A program made the position numbers and the translations under genes. Shown one piece after another: positions 31,049 to 40,480 of a stretch of 64,000 bases of DNA. The first letter of the stretch is position 1. Every line of letters begins with the position of its first letter. Below the pieces are notes generated by a model. That model did no database searches, was not told where the DNA came from, and saw only the letters and a program-made list of their open reading frames with translations. Source of the stretch: Xanthomonas nasturtii (GTDB taxonomy: Bacteria > Pseudomonadota > Gammaproteobacteria > Xanthomonadales > Xanthomonadaceae); the NCBI RefSeq assembly GCF_001660815.1, contig NZ_LYMI01000078.1, positions 95,977 to 159,976 on the forward strand, read 5' to 3'.

Positions 31049-32908
31049 CTATTGCACTTGAAAAGGGGCATCCATCTCCGACTGCGCTTGGTCGACGGCC
31101 GCATCGCCGCGCGCAAGCACACGCAGGCGCGCACGCAAACGTGCCACGTTCGCTTCGCCCTGCTCCAATCCATCGCGCAGGTTAGCCGGCAATTGCCGGC
31201 GTCCAGCCAGCTGCAGCTGTTTCCAGCCACCGACCAGCACCTCGCTGTCCTGCGCCACGCGCGCGCTCAATTGCTGCTGCTCACCTGCCTGCGGCAAGCC
31301 GTATCCAGTGCTCCCCAACAGGATGGCCGGATGACTGAGTTGCGCTTCGCGCGCGAACAGCGACTGCAGCTGCCCCTGCACTGTTTCGCGCCCGGCCATG
31401 CCCGCCTGCAGCAGGCGTTTGAGTGCATCGCGCGCCAGTAACTCCTGACGGCGCAATGCCGCCTGTTCCAGCAACAAGGCTGCTGCGGTTTCGCGCAGAC
31501 CACCACGTTCCAGCCACTGTGCGCGTGCGCCAGGCGCAGCATCCAGCCACTGCGCGAGACTTGTTTGCGGCACCGGGACGCCGCGCCGAAGCACATCGAA
31601 CATCGCCTGGTAATGCGCAGCGGCCGATTCGAAGTAATAGCCCTGCCGGATCGCCTGTGCAGGATCGTCCAGCACCTGCGTGTTGGCGATGCCAGCGCGC
31701 TGCAGGCGCTGGCGCACGCCGCGCGGCGTGATCGAGGAGAGATTGGCCGCAGCCAGGCGTGGTACGCCGTCATGCAGCAGCTTGTAGGTTTCCACCGCGC
31801 AGTTGTTGCCGATGAAGTAATAGCGCCCGTCGTAACTCCAGTGCACTTGCGCGGCACGCGTCAGCAGCCCGGCGATCTCGTCAGGCGTCAGGGTCAGCGG
31901 CACCGACGACAAGGCGCGCAGTTCCACCTTGGTGTATTCGTCCACGACCTGATTCAACGGCAACACGAACAAGCGCGACGGGTACGAGCCGGTGAGCCCA
32001 CGCCAGCTGGAAATCTGCACATCGCCGACGAAGGCACGAAACGAGAGCACGCGGTGGTACTGCAGATCCAGCCGGCATGCGGGCCCGGGCACGCGGCCGG
32101 GGGCGCAGATCACCAGCCGCAACATGCTGTGGCCCCAGCGGCTCATCGGCTGCTGATTGCCCTCGGCAAGCAGATAGTCCACCGCGTACACGCGCGCCGG
32201 GTCCAGACGCAACAACGACATCGCACCGGCATCGTTGTCGGCTTGCAGATACGGCAGCGTGTTTTCGCACGGCACAACACCGTGCGGCTTACCAATGCGC
32301 TGCGCAAACCAGGCCGCCAGCGCGGGGCGCCGGCAAGCGTAGTCGGCGTCCAGGACGTAATGCTCGAGATTGACCGCCACGAACTCGGCCGGGCTGCGGC
32401 GCTCGTAGTCGTCCGGGCTGCGGTCGCTGAACTGATTTGCGCCACGCCCCACCCGCCACGGCCGCACCTGCCAGCCGGCAAGATCGCGCAGGCGTGGATC
32501 GCGCGACAACGCGCTGTTTGCGCTGCGATCGAGCACATGCGCCAGTTCGTGTATCAGCGCGGCCATCGCCGCACGCGTGGCCGGCGCATTGCTGTCGCCA
32601 CGTGCTTCTTCGGGCTGCGCGCTCCATGCCTGCAGCAAGGCGCGATCGAGCAGGATGCGATTGCCGATGGCACGGCCATGCACCTGCGCCGGCAGATCGC
32701 TGCGCCATTGCAGCTGGATCGGTGCGCCAAGCCGCTGCGTCCAGCCCTGCGGCAGCCGCTGTGCCACGTGCTGCACCAGGGCATTGCTTGCTTCCATCTG
32801 CGCCGGCGGCAAGTCCGACGGAACAAGGTCGACCAGCAATTCGGCCTGCGCCTGCGGTGCGATCGAGGCGGCCAGCAACAGCCAACCGCACCGCCGGCGC
32901 AGACTCAC
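31049..32908 (-). CDS. DUF4105-family exported protein with HExxH-like motif
   Basis: A 619-residue protein with a signal peptide (GWLLLAASIAPQAQA). The N-terminal half has a zinc-peptidase-like IHELAHVLDRS (about 118-128) with the downstream acidic EFVAVNLEHYVLD. The C-terminal half has the DUF4105 pattern: QPMSRWGHSMLRLVIC, PSRLFVLPLNQVVDEYTKVELR and YFIGNNCAVETYKLLHDG with a conserved Cys. DUF4105 proteins are secreted or periplasmic and of unclear function; a peptidase role is only suggested by the HELAH motif. It starts with GTG 32908, overlapping the upstream DUF2388 gene stop (GTGA), so the two are an operon. Confidence 0.82.
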   Translation of the reverse strand: MSLRRRCGWLLLAASIAPQAQAELLVDLVPSDLPPAQMEASNALVQHVAQRLPQGWTQRLGAPIQLQWRSDLPAQVHGRAIGNRILLDRALLQAWSAQPEEARGDSNAPATRAAMAALIHELAHVLDRSANSALSRDPRLRDLAGWQVRPWRVGRGANQFSDRSPDDYERRSPAEFVAVNLEHYVLDADYACRRPALAAWFAQRIGKPHGVVPCENTLPYLQADNDAGAMSLLRLDPARVYAVDYLLAEGNQQPMSRWGHSMLRLVICAPGRVPGPACRLDLQYHRVLSFRAFVGDVQISSWRGLTGSYPSRLFVLPLNQVVDEYTKVELRALSSVPLTLTPDEIAGLLTRAAQVHWSYDGRYYFIGNNCAVETYKLLHDGVPRLAAANLSSITPRGVRQRLQRAGIANTQVLDDPAQAIRQGYYFESAAAHYQAMFDVLRRGVPVPQTSLAQWLDAAPGARAQWLERGGLRETAAALLLEQAALRRQELLARDALKRLLQAGMAGRETVQGQLQSLFAREAQLSHPAILLGSTGYGLPQAGEQQQLSARVAQDSEVLVGGWKQLQLAGRRQLPANLRDGLEQGEANVARLRARLRVLARGDAAVDQAQSEMDAPFQVQ

Positions 32909-33204
32909 TGGGCCAGGATGGACTGCGCCAATTCCAGGTCGCTGGACAGCCGCGCCGCATCGCTACGGCTACGCAACTGCAGCAATGCCGCTTCCAGGCG
33001 CGCGCCGCGGATGACGCCATCGCTGGCAACGAAACCGGCCGCATCTTCGCGCGCGTCGGCCACCACCTTGTCGTCGCCGGAACTGCTGCCGGAGGAATTG
33101 GACGAACCAGCCGACGAGGCACCGGCCGAGGTGCCAGCCAGGCTGGAGGCAAACGCTGCCAGCGGCAGCAGCGTCAAGGCGCAAAACACGAGGGAGCGCA
33201 TCAT
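32905..33204 (-). CDS. DUF2388-like small exported protein
   Basis: A 99-residue protein with an N-terminal signal peptide (MMRSLVFCALTLLPLAAFA), a serine/glycine-rich linker (GTSAGASSAGSSNSSGSSSG), and a conserved tail with DDKVVADAREDAAGFVASDGVIRGARLEAALLQLR. This resembles the DUF2388 family seen in Pseudomonas and relatives, function unknown. The double ATG at 33204/33201 begins the signal peptide; an upstream start at 33258 would spoil it. It overlaps the DUF4105 gene by four bases, so the two probably act together at the cell envelope. Confidence 0.78.
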   Translation of the reverse strand: MMRSLVFCALTLLPLAAFASSLAGTSAGASSAGSSNSSGSSSGDDKVVADAREDAAGFVASDGVIRGARLEAALLQLRSRSDAARLSSDLELAQSILAQ

Positions 33205-33238
33205 GGGTTGATCTATTCCGTGTGAAGGTGATGGAAGA

Positions 33239-34657
33239 CTAACCGGCAGGCGTGGCAACAGGCGCGTCTCCCATCTCGAACAGCTTGCCGGGATTCAGCA
33301 AAAGATGAGGATCGAGCACATGTTTGATGCCGCGCATCAAGGCGATTTCCTCGGCAGAGCGCGTACTCCACAAGTAAGCCTTCTTGACCAGACCGATGCC
33401 GTGTTCGGCGGAAATACTGCCGTCGAAACGCTGCAGGGCCTGCGCCAGCAATTTGGTGACCTGATCGCAGGCCGCAACGAAATCGGCCTGGCTGGTGGCG
33501 TCGGGTTTGAGCACGTTGATGTGCAGATTGCCGTCGCCGATATGCCCGAACCACACCACATCGAAGTGTGGATACGCGGCGCTGAGCAAGGCCTGGGTTT
33601 CGGCCAGAAACGCCGGCATCGCCGAAATGCGCACCGACACATCGTTCTTGTACGGCGTGTAGCGCGCCAGCGCTTCGGTGATGCCTTCGCGCAACCGCCA
33701 CAGCTGCGCGGCCTGCGCATCGCTCTGGCTGATCACGCCATCGCTGACCCAGCCCTGCTCCATGCAGGTTTCGAAGGCGGCCATCGCCGCGGCCTCCTGC
33801 GCCTGGTCGCCTGCGGCAAATTCGGTGACCACGTAATACGGGTGAACCTCGGCGAATGGCGCCTGCGCGCCATGCGCAAGCACGTGTTCCAGCGCGCGAT
33901 CGGTGAAGAATTCGAACGCTTCCAGGCGCAGCTGCGCGCGAAACGCGGCGAATACCTGCATCAACACCTCGAACGAGGGCAGCGCCAGCAGCATCACATT
34001 GCTGGGCGGCGGCGGGTCGGTCAACCGCAGCGTGGCTTCGACGACGATGCCAAGCGTGCCCTCGGAGCCGATCATCAGATGACGGAAGTCGTAGCCGCTG
34101 GAATTTTTCACCAGCGCATTGTTGAGTTCGAGCAGCTCGCCGCCGCCGCTGACCACCTTCAACCCGGCCACCCATTCGCGCGTATTGCCGTAGCGGATCA
34201 CCCGGATGCCGCCGGCGTTGGTGGCGATATTGCCGCCGATCGAGCACGACCCACGTGCCGCGAAATCCACCGGATACACCAAGCCATGCTCGCGCGCGGC
34301 GTTATGCACCGCTTCCAGCGGCATGCCGGCCTGCACGGTGAGCGTGCGATCCACCGCGTTGAACGCCAGCGGCTTGTTCAACCGCTCCAGGCTCAGCACC
34401 AGCTCGCCGTTGGCGGCCACTGCGCCGCCGGACAAGCCGGTGCGCCCGCCCGACGGCACCACCGCCACGCCCTGCGCGTTTGCCCAACGCATGACCGCCT
34501 GCACTTCCTCCGCCGTGCCGGGCAAGGCGATCGCGAGCGGATTCGGCGTCCAGCGCCGCGTCCAGTCGCGGCCGTAATGCTCCAGGTCGGCCGGCTCGGT
34601 CTTCAAACGCAACGCAGGCACGGCCTGTTGCAACGAAAGGATGCGGGGATCGGTCAT
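33239..34657 (-). CDS. FAD-linked D-2-hydroxyglutarate dehydrogenase
   Basis: A 472-residue FAD-dependent oxidase of the glycolate-oxidase/D2HGDH family. The PCMH-type FAD domain has VVPSGGRTGLSGGAV (about 70-84), GSCSIGGNIATNAGGIRVIRYG and GSEGTLGIVVEATLRL. The C-terminal domain has the metal-ligand histidines in WFGHIGDGNLHINV and the SAEHGIG motif. It is divergent from serA, an arrangement known in Pseudomonas where SerA makes D-2-hydroxyglutarate as a by-product and this enzyme reoxidises it to 2-oxoglutarate. That context makes this call likelier than glycolate or lactate oxidation. ATG 34657; the open frame further upstream is not gene-like. Confidence 0.85.
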   Translation of the reverse strand: MTDPRILSLQQAVPALRLKTEPADLEHYGRDWTRRWTPNPLAIALPGTAEEVQAVMRWANAQGVAVVPSGGRTGLSGGAVAANGELVLSLERLNKPLAFNAVDRTLTVQAGMPLEAVHNAAREHGLVYPVDFAARGSCSIGGNIATNAGGIRVIRYGNTREWVAGLKVVSGGGELLELNNALVKNSSGYDFRHLMIGSEGTLGIVVEATLRLTDPPPPSNVMLLALPSFEVLMQVFAAFRAQLRLEAFEFFTDRALEHVLAHGAQAPFAEVHPYYVVTEFAAGDQAQEAAAMAAFETCMEQGWVSDGVISQSDAQAAQLWRLREGITEALARYTPYKNDVSVRISAMPAFLAETQALLSAAYPHFDVVWFGHIGDGNLHINVLKPDATSQADFVAACDQVTKLLAQALQRFDGSISAEHGIGLVKKAYLWSTRSAEEIALMRGIKHVLDPHLLLNPGKLFEMGDAPVATPAG

Positions 34658-34864
34658 GGCACGCGGCGTTGCAGTAGGAACCGCACAGCGTGCCAGCGCC
34701 AGCCTGCCCCGTCCAGCCGCCGCACGCGCTGCCGAGGTAGCGTTGGATTCAGCTGAAACCGTTACGCCGCAAGGGCTTCGCCGGCGCAAACACAGCGTTG
34801 CGGCCACCCAATCGCACACCCCATCTGGCATAGTTGCCGACCCGATTGCTGCATTGCGCTCCCC

Positions 34865-36106
34865 ATGTCGCCGAAGAAAACCTCGTTTCCCAAGCAGGAC
34901 ATCCGCGTCCTGCTGCTGGAAGGCATCAGCCAGACCGCCGTGGATGTATTCCGCGCTGCCGGTTATTCGCAGATCGAGCTGCACGCCAAATCGCTGCCGG
35001 AAGAAGAACTCAAGGCGCGCATCGCCGAGGCGCATATCGTGGGCATCCGCTCGCGCAGCCAGTTGAGCGCCGAGGTACTGGCGCACGCCAAGCGCCTGAT
35101 CGCGGTGGGTTGCTTCTGCATCGGCACCAACCAGGTGGATCTGGACGCGGCAGAACTGGCCGGCATCCCGGTGTTCAATGCGCCCTACTCCAACACCCGC
35201 AGCGTGGCCGAACTGGTCATTGCCGAGGCGATCCTGCTCCTGCGCGGCATCCCGCAGAAGAATGCGCAATGCCACCGCGGCGGCTGGTCCAAATCGGCCA
35301 CCGGCAGCCACGAAACGCGCGGCAAGGTGCTGGGCATCGTCGGCTACGGGCATATCGGCACCCAGGTCGGCGTGCTGGCCGAATCGCTGGGCATGCAGGT
35401 GATCTTCCACGACATCGAAACCAAGCTGTCGCTGGGCAATGCACGCGCGGCGATCGATCTGGACGACCTGCTGGCGCGCGCGGACGTGGTGACCTTGCAC
35501 GTACCGGAAACACCGTCCACCAAGGACATGATCGGTGCGGCGGAAATCGCCCGCATGAAACCCGGCGCGCATCTGATCAACGCTTCGCGCGGCACAGTCA
35601 TCGATATCGATGCGCTGGATGCAGCGCTCACCTCCGGCCACATCGGCGGTGCGGCGGTGGACGTGTTCCCGATCGAGCCCAAGGGCAATGGTGATGCATT
35701 CGAATCGCCGCTGACCGCGCACGACAACGTGATCCTCACCCCGCACGTGGGCGGCAGCACGCTGGAAGCGCAGGACAATATCGGCATTGAAGTCGCTGCA
35801 AAACTGGTGCGCTACAGCGACAACGGCAGCACCTTGTCGGCAGTGAACTTCCCGGAAGTCACCCTGCCCGAGCATCCCGACAGCCTGCGCCTGCTGCATA
35901 TTCACCGCAACGTGCCGGGCGTGCTGTCCAAGATCAACCAGCTGTTCTCGCGCCACAACGTCAACATCGACGGCCAGTTCCTGCGCACCGACCCCAAGGT
36001 GGGCTATGTGGTGATCGATGTCAGCGCCAGCGAGCCGCAGGCCACCGCACTGAAGGAAGGCCTGGCGTTGATCGAAGGGACATTGCGCACGCGGATTTTG
36101 TATTGA
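34865..36106 (+). CDS. serA: D-3-phosphoglycerate dehydrogenase
   Basis: A 413-residue enzyme that oxidises 3-phosphoglycerate as the first step of serine synthesis. E. coli-type organisation: substrate-binding domain, NAD domain with LGIVGYGHIGTQVG (about 158-171), catalytic Arg/Glu/His in INASRGTVIDIDAL and LTPHVGGST, and a C-terminal ACT domain beginning HIHRNVPGVLSKINQLF (about 345-361) that confers serine feedback inhibition in this type. ATG 34865 with no strong ribosome site. It is divergent from the D-2-hydroxyglutarate dehydrogenase gene across 207 bp, which probably holds both promoters. Confidence 0.96.
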   Translation: MSPKKTSFPKQDIRVLLLEGISQTAVDVFRAAGYSQIELHAKSLPEEELKARIAEAHIVGIRSRSQLSAEVLAHAKRLIAVGCFCIGTNQVDLDAAELAGIPVFNAPYSNTRSVAELVIAEAILLLRGIPQKNAQCHRGGWSKSATGSHETRGKVLGIVGYGHIGTQVGVLAESLGMQVIFHDIETKLSLGNARAAIDLDDLLARADVVTLHVPETPSTKDMIGAAEIARMKPGAHLINASRGTVIDIDALDAALTSGHIGGAAVDVFPIEPKGNGDAFESPLTAHDNVILTPHVGGSTLEAQDNIGIEVAAKLVRYSDNGSTLSAVNFPEVTLPEHPDSLRLLHIHRNVPGVLSKINQLFSRHNVNIDGQFLRTDPKVGYVVIDVSASEPQATALKEGLALIEGTLRTRILY

Positions 36107-36124
36107 GTCGATTCCTTCTCCCGT

Positions 36125-36167
36125 CTCCTTTATGGGGGAGAAGGTGGCGCGCAGCGCCGGATGAGGG
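36125..36167. repeat. Dispersed repeat copy 3 (identical 43-base core)
   Basis: Identical over 43 bases to 30785-30827. It lies in the serA/nudix intergenic region. Two perfect copies 5 kb apart with no coding role point to a dispersed repetitive element. Confidence 0.85.
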
Positions 36168-36228
36168 TATGGGCGAAGCGTATTGAAGTTTAGGTACACG
36201 TAGGCTTCGCCCCGTACCCTCACCCCAA

Positions 36229-36251
36229 CCCCTCTCCCTACGGGAGAGGGG
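36229..36251 (+). terminator. Terminator-like hairpin after serA
   Basis: A perfect 10-bp stem CCCCTCTCCC/GGGAGAGGGG with a TAC loop is followed by CTTTAT. It sits in the convergent gap between serA and the nudix gene and belongs to the same repeat family tail (ACCCTCACCCCAACCCCTCTCCC). Confidence 0.55.
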
Positions 36252-36311
36252 CTTTATGAGCAACGCACTCACTTTAGCTGCGCGAAGCGCCCAGGAAATC
36301 TGGCCTTTTCA

Positions 36312-36860
36312 TCAACTCAACTGCGCCATCCACTTCTTCGCCATCCGCCGCAGCGACGGATCGAGGTCGGGCTCGGCCAGCAGTTCGCCGACCGGGCGCC
36401 ACGCCAGCGCCAGCGATTCTTCGCTGACTTCGAACGCCTCGTCCGCACCGGCCACCACCACGTAACGCGCATCAAAGTGCCAATGCCCGGCCACGTCGCC
36501 GCGCGCCGGAATCCAGTGACGGTCCAGATCGAACAGCGCCGCATCCGCCAGCCGCAAGCCGCTGAGCCCGGACTCCTCCTCCGCCTCGCGTAACGCCACC
36601 TGCGCCAGGTCGCGGTCGCCGTCGGCGTGCCCACCCAGCTGCAGCCAGCGCTGCAGCTTGCGGTGATGGGTCAGCAGTGTGCGTGTGCCGTCAGCGCTGA
36701 CCACCCAGGCAGAGCCGGTGAAATGACCTTCGACACGCTCGCGCACGAACGCATCGGTGGCATCGTCCAGCAGTTGCGCGAACTGCTCGGCTACTTCGGC
36801 CTCGTTCGGCCAGCGTGCGCGATAGGCAGCCAGTTGCTGCCGCAGGGTTGCATCCACCAT
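36312..36860 (-). CDS. Nudix hydrolase
   Basis: A 182-residue cytoplasmic protein with a Nudix fold. The Nudix box lies at about residues 75-98 as GGHADGDRDLAQVALREAEEESGL; the REAxEExG metal-binding core is intact, while the glutamate usual at the start of the box is replaced. The preceding LLTHHRKLQRWLQLGGHAD is typical of the subgroup. The substrate is unknown. ATG 36860 is used; a 15-codon longer frame has no support. It stands alone, convergent with serA and divergent from the first permease. Confidence 0.88.
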   Translation of the reverse strand: MVDATLRQQLAAYRARWPNEAEVAEQFAQLLDDATDAFVRERVEGHFTGSAWVVSADGTRTLLTHHRKLQRWLQLGGHADGDRDLAQVALREAEEESGLSGLRLADAALFDLDRHWIPARGDVAGHWHFDARYVVVAGADEAFEVSEESLALAWRPVGELLAEPDLDPSLRRMAKKWMAQLS

Positions 36861-37038
36861 GTTTTGTTTCCGGTCGCCCTTCGGCCAAGCGGCCATTATC
36901 GCCATTCATGCTGCGTACGTGCTTGTCGTGAGCGTGTAGCTTTGGCAAGGTAGGCCGCTTGCCTGTCCCATCGGGATGCGGCGCACCACCTTCGCCCAGG
37001 CGCGCGCGCCTTAGCTTTGCCACTTAGGGATGTACCGA

Positions 37039-38511
37039 ATGCTGAAGTCTCTGTTGAGGGTCAAACCGATCGAGCCCGCTGGCCATGTCGATGCCGGCGA
37101 ACCGGTCGAAGGTGGCCTGCAAGGCGAAGCCACGCTGCAACGGACCCTCACCGCCAAGCACCTGATCATGCTCGGCATCGGCGCGGTGATCGGCGCCGGC
37201 ATCTTCGTGATGACCGGCCAGGCGGCTGCCAACCATGCTGGGCCAGCGGTGATGCTGTCTTTCGTCTTCGCAGGCATCGCCTGTACGTTTGCCGGCCTGT
37301 GCTACGCCGAATTCGCGGCGATGATGCCGGTCTCTGGAAGCGCTTACTCGTATTCCTACGCCACACTTGGCGAGGGCATCGCCTGGTTCATTGGCTGGTG
37401 CCTGGTACTTGAGTATCTGTTTGCAGGGTCAAGCGTCGCGGTGGCCTGGTCGGCCTATCTGATCAGCTTCATCACCGGAACGCTGGGCCTTCCATTCCCG
37501 ACAGAGCTGACCAACGCCCCGCTCGCCTGGATCAATGGCGAATTTATCGCCTCTGGCAACATCCTCAACCTGCCTGCGGTCCTCATTGTGGCTGCAGTGA
37601 GCGGGCTGTGCTACGTCGGCATTACCCAGTCAGCCTTCATCAACGCGATTGTGGTTGCGATCAAGATCGCAGTCATTTGCCTGTTTGTCGGCTTCGGCGC
37701 GGCATACGTTGACCCGGCTAACTGGCATCCTTTCATCCCCGAAAATACCGCCCCCGGCGTCTTTGGCTGGAGTGGCGTGTTCCGTGCCGCCTCAATCGTG
37801 TTCTTCGCCTACATCGGCTTCGATGCGGTATCGACCTCGGCTGGCGAGACTAAGGATCCGCAGCGCAACATGCCAATTGGCATCCTCGGCTCGCTGGCGG
37901 TGTGCACCATCATCTACATCATCGTCTGTGCAGTGTTGACTGGATTGATGCCCTACACCCAGCTGGGCACCGCCAAGCCGGTGGCCACGGCGCTGGAAGC
38001 GCATCCGCAACTGACCTGGCTGAAGACTGCGGTGGAGATCGGTGCGATCGCTGGCCTGTCCTCTGTGGTGCTGGTGATGCTGATGGCCCAGCCACGCATC
38101 TTCTACACCATGGCCAAGGATGGGCTGATGCCCAAACTGTTTGGCAAGGTACATCCGAAGTTCCATACGCCGTATGTCGGCACTGTGATCGTCGGCGTGG
38201 TCGCCGCATCACTCGCCGGGTTGATTCCGCTCAGCGTGTTGGGCGAACTGGTGTCGATGGGCACCCTGCTCGCATTCGCCACCGTGTGCGCCGGCGTGAT
38301 GGTGCTGCGTTTCACCAAACCCGAGCTGGAGCGCCCGTTCCGGGTACCACTGGCGATGGTAATTTGCCCCTTGGGTACGCTTGCGTGTCTGGCCCTGTTC
38401 TTCCAGGCCTTCCAGGAGCACTGGAAGGTGTTCGTGGGTTGGACCGTGATCGGTCTGTTTATCTATTTCGGTTACGGCATTCGCCACAGCCGGCTGGCCC
38501 GCAAGGCCTGA
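37039..38511 (+). CDS. Amino-acid permease, APC superfamily (paralogue 1)
   Basis: A 490-residue inner-membrane transporter with about 12 predicted helices. The first helix carries the APC signature GIGAVIGAGIFVMTGQ; YAEFAAMMPVSGSAYSYSY and FAYIGFDAVSTSAGETKDPQRNMP are also characteristic of the cationic amino-acid transporter-like (YhdG/CAT) group. The substrate is not determinable. I choose the ATG at 37039, because AGGGA lies 8 bases before it; an in-frame ATG at 37030 overlaps that site and would add three residues. A paralogue follows immediately, separated by a terminator-like hairpin. Confidence 0.9.
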   Translation: MLKSLLRVKPIEPAGHVDAGEPVEGGLQGEATLQRTLTAKHLIMLGIGAVIGAGIFVMTGQAAANHAGPAVMLSFVFAGIACTFAGLCYAEFAAMMPVSGSAYSYSYATLGEGIAWFIGWCLVLEYLFAGSSVAVAWSAYLISFITGTLGLPFPTELTNAPLAWINGEFIASGNILNLPAVLIVAAVSGLCYVGITQSAFINAIVVAIKIAVICLFVGFGAAYVDPANWHPFIPENTAPGVFGWSGVFRAASIVFFAYIGFDAVSTSAGETKDPQRNMPIGILGSLAVCTIIYIIVCAVLTGLMPYTQLGTAKPVATALEAHPQLTWLKTAVEIGAIAGLSSVVLVMLMAQPRIFYTMAKDGLMPKLFGKVHPKFHTPYVGTVIVGVVAASLAGLIPLSVLGELVSMGTLLAFATVCAGVMVLRFTKPELERPFRVPLAMVICPLGTLACLALFFQAFQEHWKVFVGWTVIGLFIYFGYGIRHSRLARKA

Positions 38512-38518
38512 CCCTCTC

Positions 38519-38543
38519 AAGACCGGCGCCCCGCGCCGGTCTT
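38519..38543 (+). terminator. Terminator between the two permease genes
   Basis: A perfect 10-bp stem (38519-38528 with 38534-38543) ends in TCTT and is followed by CTCGTTC. It sits 8 bp after the first permease stop, so each permease is probably transcribed separately. Confidence 0.7.
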
Positions 38544-38585
38544 CTCGTTCAATGATCGCGCGTAGCGCCAAGCCGGAACCGCTTC

Positions 38586-40016
38586 ATGTTCAAACAACTT
38601 TGGGCCACCAAACACCCACACGCCAGCCATGAGGCGGCCGACGGACTGGGCCTGCAACGCGCGCTCGGCCCCTGGGGGCTGACCGCCCTGGGGATCGGCG
38701 CAGTGATCGGCGGCGGCATCTTCGTCATCACCGGCCAGGCTGCGGCCGACCATGCCGGCCCAGCGATCATGCTCTCGTTCGTGCTCGCGGCAGTGTGCTG
38801 CGCGTTCTGCGCGATGGCCTACGCCGAATTCGCCTCGATGGTGCCGGTCTCCGGCAGCGCCTACACCTATACTTATGCCACCTTCGGCGAGCTGGCGGCG
38901 TGGTTCATCGGCTGGATGCTGGTGCTGGAATACGGCGTGTCCGCCTCGGCGGTAGCGGTCAGCTGGACCGGCTATTTCTTGAGCCTGCTCGAACACTTCG
39001 GCATCCACTTGCCGGCCGCGTTCGTCAGCGCGCCGCTGGACGGCAAGCTGCAACCCACAGGCGCAATCGCCAACCTGCCGGCAGCCGGCATCGTGCTGCT
39101 GCTCACCTGGCTCTGCTATGTCGGCATCCGCAAGTCCTCGGCCATGAACATGGCCATGGTGATCCTCAAGACCGGCCTGATCCTGCTGGTAATCGCAGTG
39201 GGCTGGAAATACGTGGACACCGCCAACTGGCACCCGTTCATTCCGGCCAACGAAGGCCCCGGCAAGTACGGCATGGAAGGCGTGCTACGCGGTGCGGCGA
39301 TGGTGTTCTTCGCCTACATCGGCTTCGAAGCGGTGTCGGTGGCGGCGCAGGAATCGCACCGCCCGCAGCGCGATCTGCCGATCGGCATGATCCTGTCGCT
39401 GGTGATCTGCACCGTGCTCTACATCGCCATGGCGGCGGTGATGACCGGGCTGGTGCCGTACACCTTGCTCGGCACCGACGAGCCGGTGGTGACCGCGGTG
39501 GCGGCGCATCCGCAGCTGGCCTGGTTGCGCATGATCGTGGAAGTGGGCGCGTTGATCGGGCTATCGTCGGTGGTGCTGGTGATGATCATCGGGCAGCCGC
39601 GCATCTTCATGATCATCGCCCGCGACGGCTTGCTGCCGTCCATCTTTACCCGCATCCATCCCAAGTACCGTACGCCGCACATCAATACCGTGATTACCGG
39701 TGTCGGCATTGCGCTGCTGGCAGCGGTGTTCCCGCTGGATGTGCTGGGCGAGCTGACCTCGATGGGCACCCTGATCGCCTTCGCAGCGGTCTGCGCCGGC
39801 GTGCTGATCCTGCGCCGCACCCACCCGGAACTGCCGCGTCCGTTCCGCATGCCGGCTGCCTGGCTGATCTGCACCGCCGGCGTGTTGAGCTGCCTTGCGC
39901 TGCTGTCGGCGATGACCCTGCACAACTGGATGCTGATGGGCCTGTGGACGCTGGTCGGGCTGGTGATCTACTTCGGCTACGGCTATCGCCACAGCCGCCT
40001 GCGCGACGGCCGCTGA
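38586..40016 (+). CDS. Amino-acid permease, APC superfamily (paralogue 2)
   Basis: A 476-residue inner-membrane transporter with about 12 helices and the same landmarks as its neighbour: GIGAVIGGGIFVITGQ, YAEFASMVPVSGSAYTYTY and FAYIGFEAVSVAAQESHRPQRDLP. The two proteins align along their length, including the shared WHPFIP and LGELxSMGTLxAFA stretches, so this is a tandem duplication that has diverged. GC content at third positions looks higher here than in paralogue 1. ATG 38586. The substrate is unknown. Confidence 0.9.
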   Translation: MFKQLWATKHPHASHEAADGLGLQRALGPWGLTALGIGAVIGGGIFVITGQAAADHAGPAIMLSFVLAAVCCAFCAMAYAEFASMVPVSGSAYTYTYATFGELAAWFIGWMLVLEYGVSASAVAVSWTGYFLSLLEHFGIHLPAAFVSAPLDGKLQPTGAIANLPAAGIVLLLTWLCYVGIRKSSAMNMAMVILKTGLILLVIAVGWKYVDTANWHPFIPANEGPGKYGMEGVLRGAAMVFFAYIGFEAVSVAAQESHRPQRDLPIGMILSLVICTVLYIAMAAVMTGLVPYTLLGTDEPVVTAVAAHPQLAWLRMIVEVGALIGLSSVVLVMIIGQPRIFMIIARDGLLPSIFTRIHPKYRTPHINTVITGVGIALLAAVFPLDVLGELTSMGTLIAFAAVCAGVLILRRTHPELPRPFRMPAAWLICTAGVLSCLALLSAMTLHNWMLMGLWTLVGLVIYFGYGYRHSRLRDGR

Positions 40017-40132
40017 GTACCCGCGTGGGCTGAAAGCGGTTGGGAAAACGATTGCGCGCCGTTCATGGCAGAGGGGATGATCCGGGCCTTCGCTGTAGGG
40101 CGGATGGTCTGCTGCCTGGCTGCAGGGCCCTT

Positions 40133-40212
40133 GCCCGCCCACCATCGCAGGACGCGCCGCAAGTACGTCCATGTAGGCATTGACGCGGCATCCATGCCGC
40201 TCAAGGTCCCGC
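40133..40212 (-). repeat. Intergenic element copy A (GCGGCATGGATGCCGC core)
   Basis: Reverse complement begins GCGGGACCTTGAGCGGCATGG and aligns with copy B (40401-40480) at roughly three quarters of positions. The core is a short palindrome with GGAT between the arms. Confidence 0.7.
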
Positions 40213-40400
40213 GACGGTGAGCGGGCAAGGACCGGTGGAGATGGTCGGTGTATCAGTGCAGGCGACAGGCGACGTTCGCTGGTTGTATGACTGGGCGCGG
40301 CCAGCTTGTAGCACCCAGACGCGAAGCCGCACCGCCTTCGCATCACAAGCCGCTTTGATAGAACCGCCGGCCAACGCTCTGGTGCGGTCCCTCACCGGTT

Positions 40401-40480
40401 GCGGGACCGTTGGCGGCATGGATGCCGCCACCGAGCCTCCAGGGACGGATTCACGGCGTGTCATGCAAGCGGTGAGGGCA
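40401..40480 (+). repeat. Intergenic element copy B
   Basis: Begins GCGGGACCGTTGGCGGCATGG, contains GGCGGCATGGATGCCGCC, and is the inverted partner of 40133-40212. The two copies could pair as a large stem with about 190 bases between. Confidence 0.7.
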
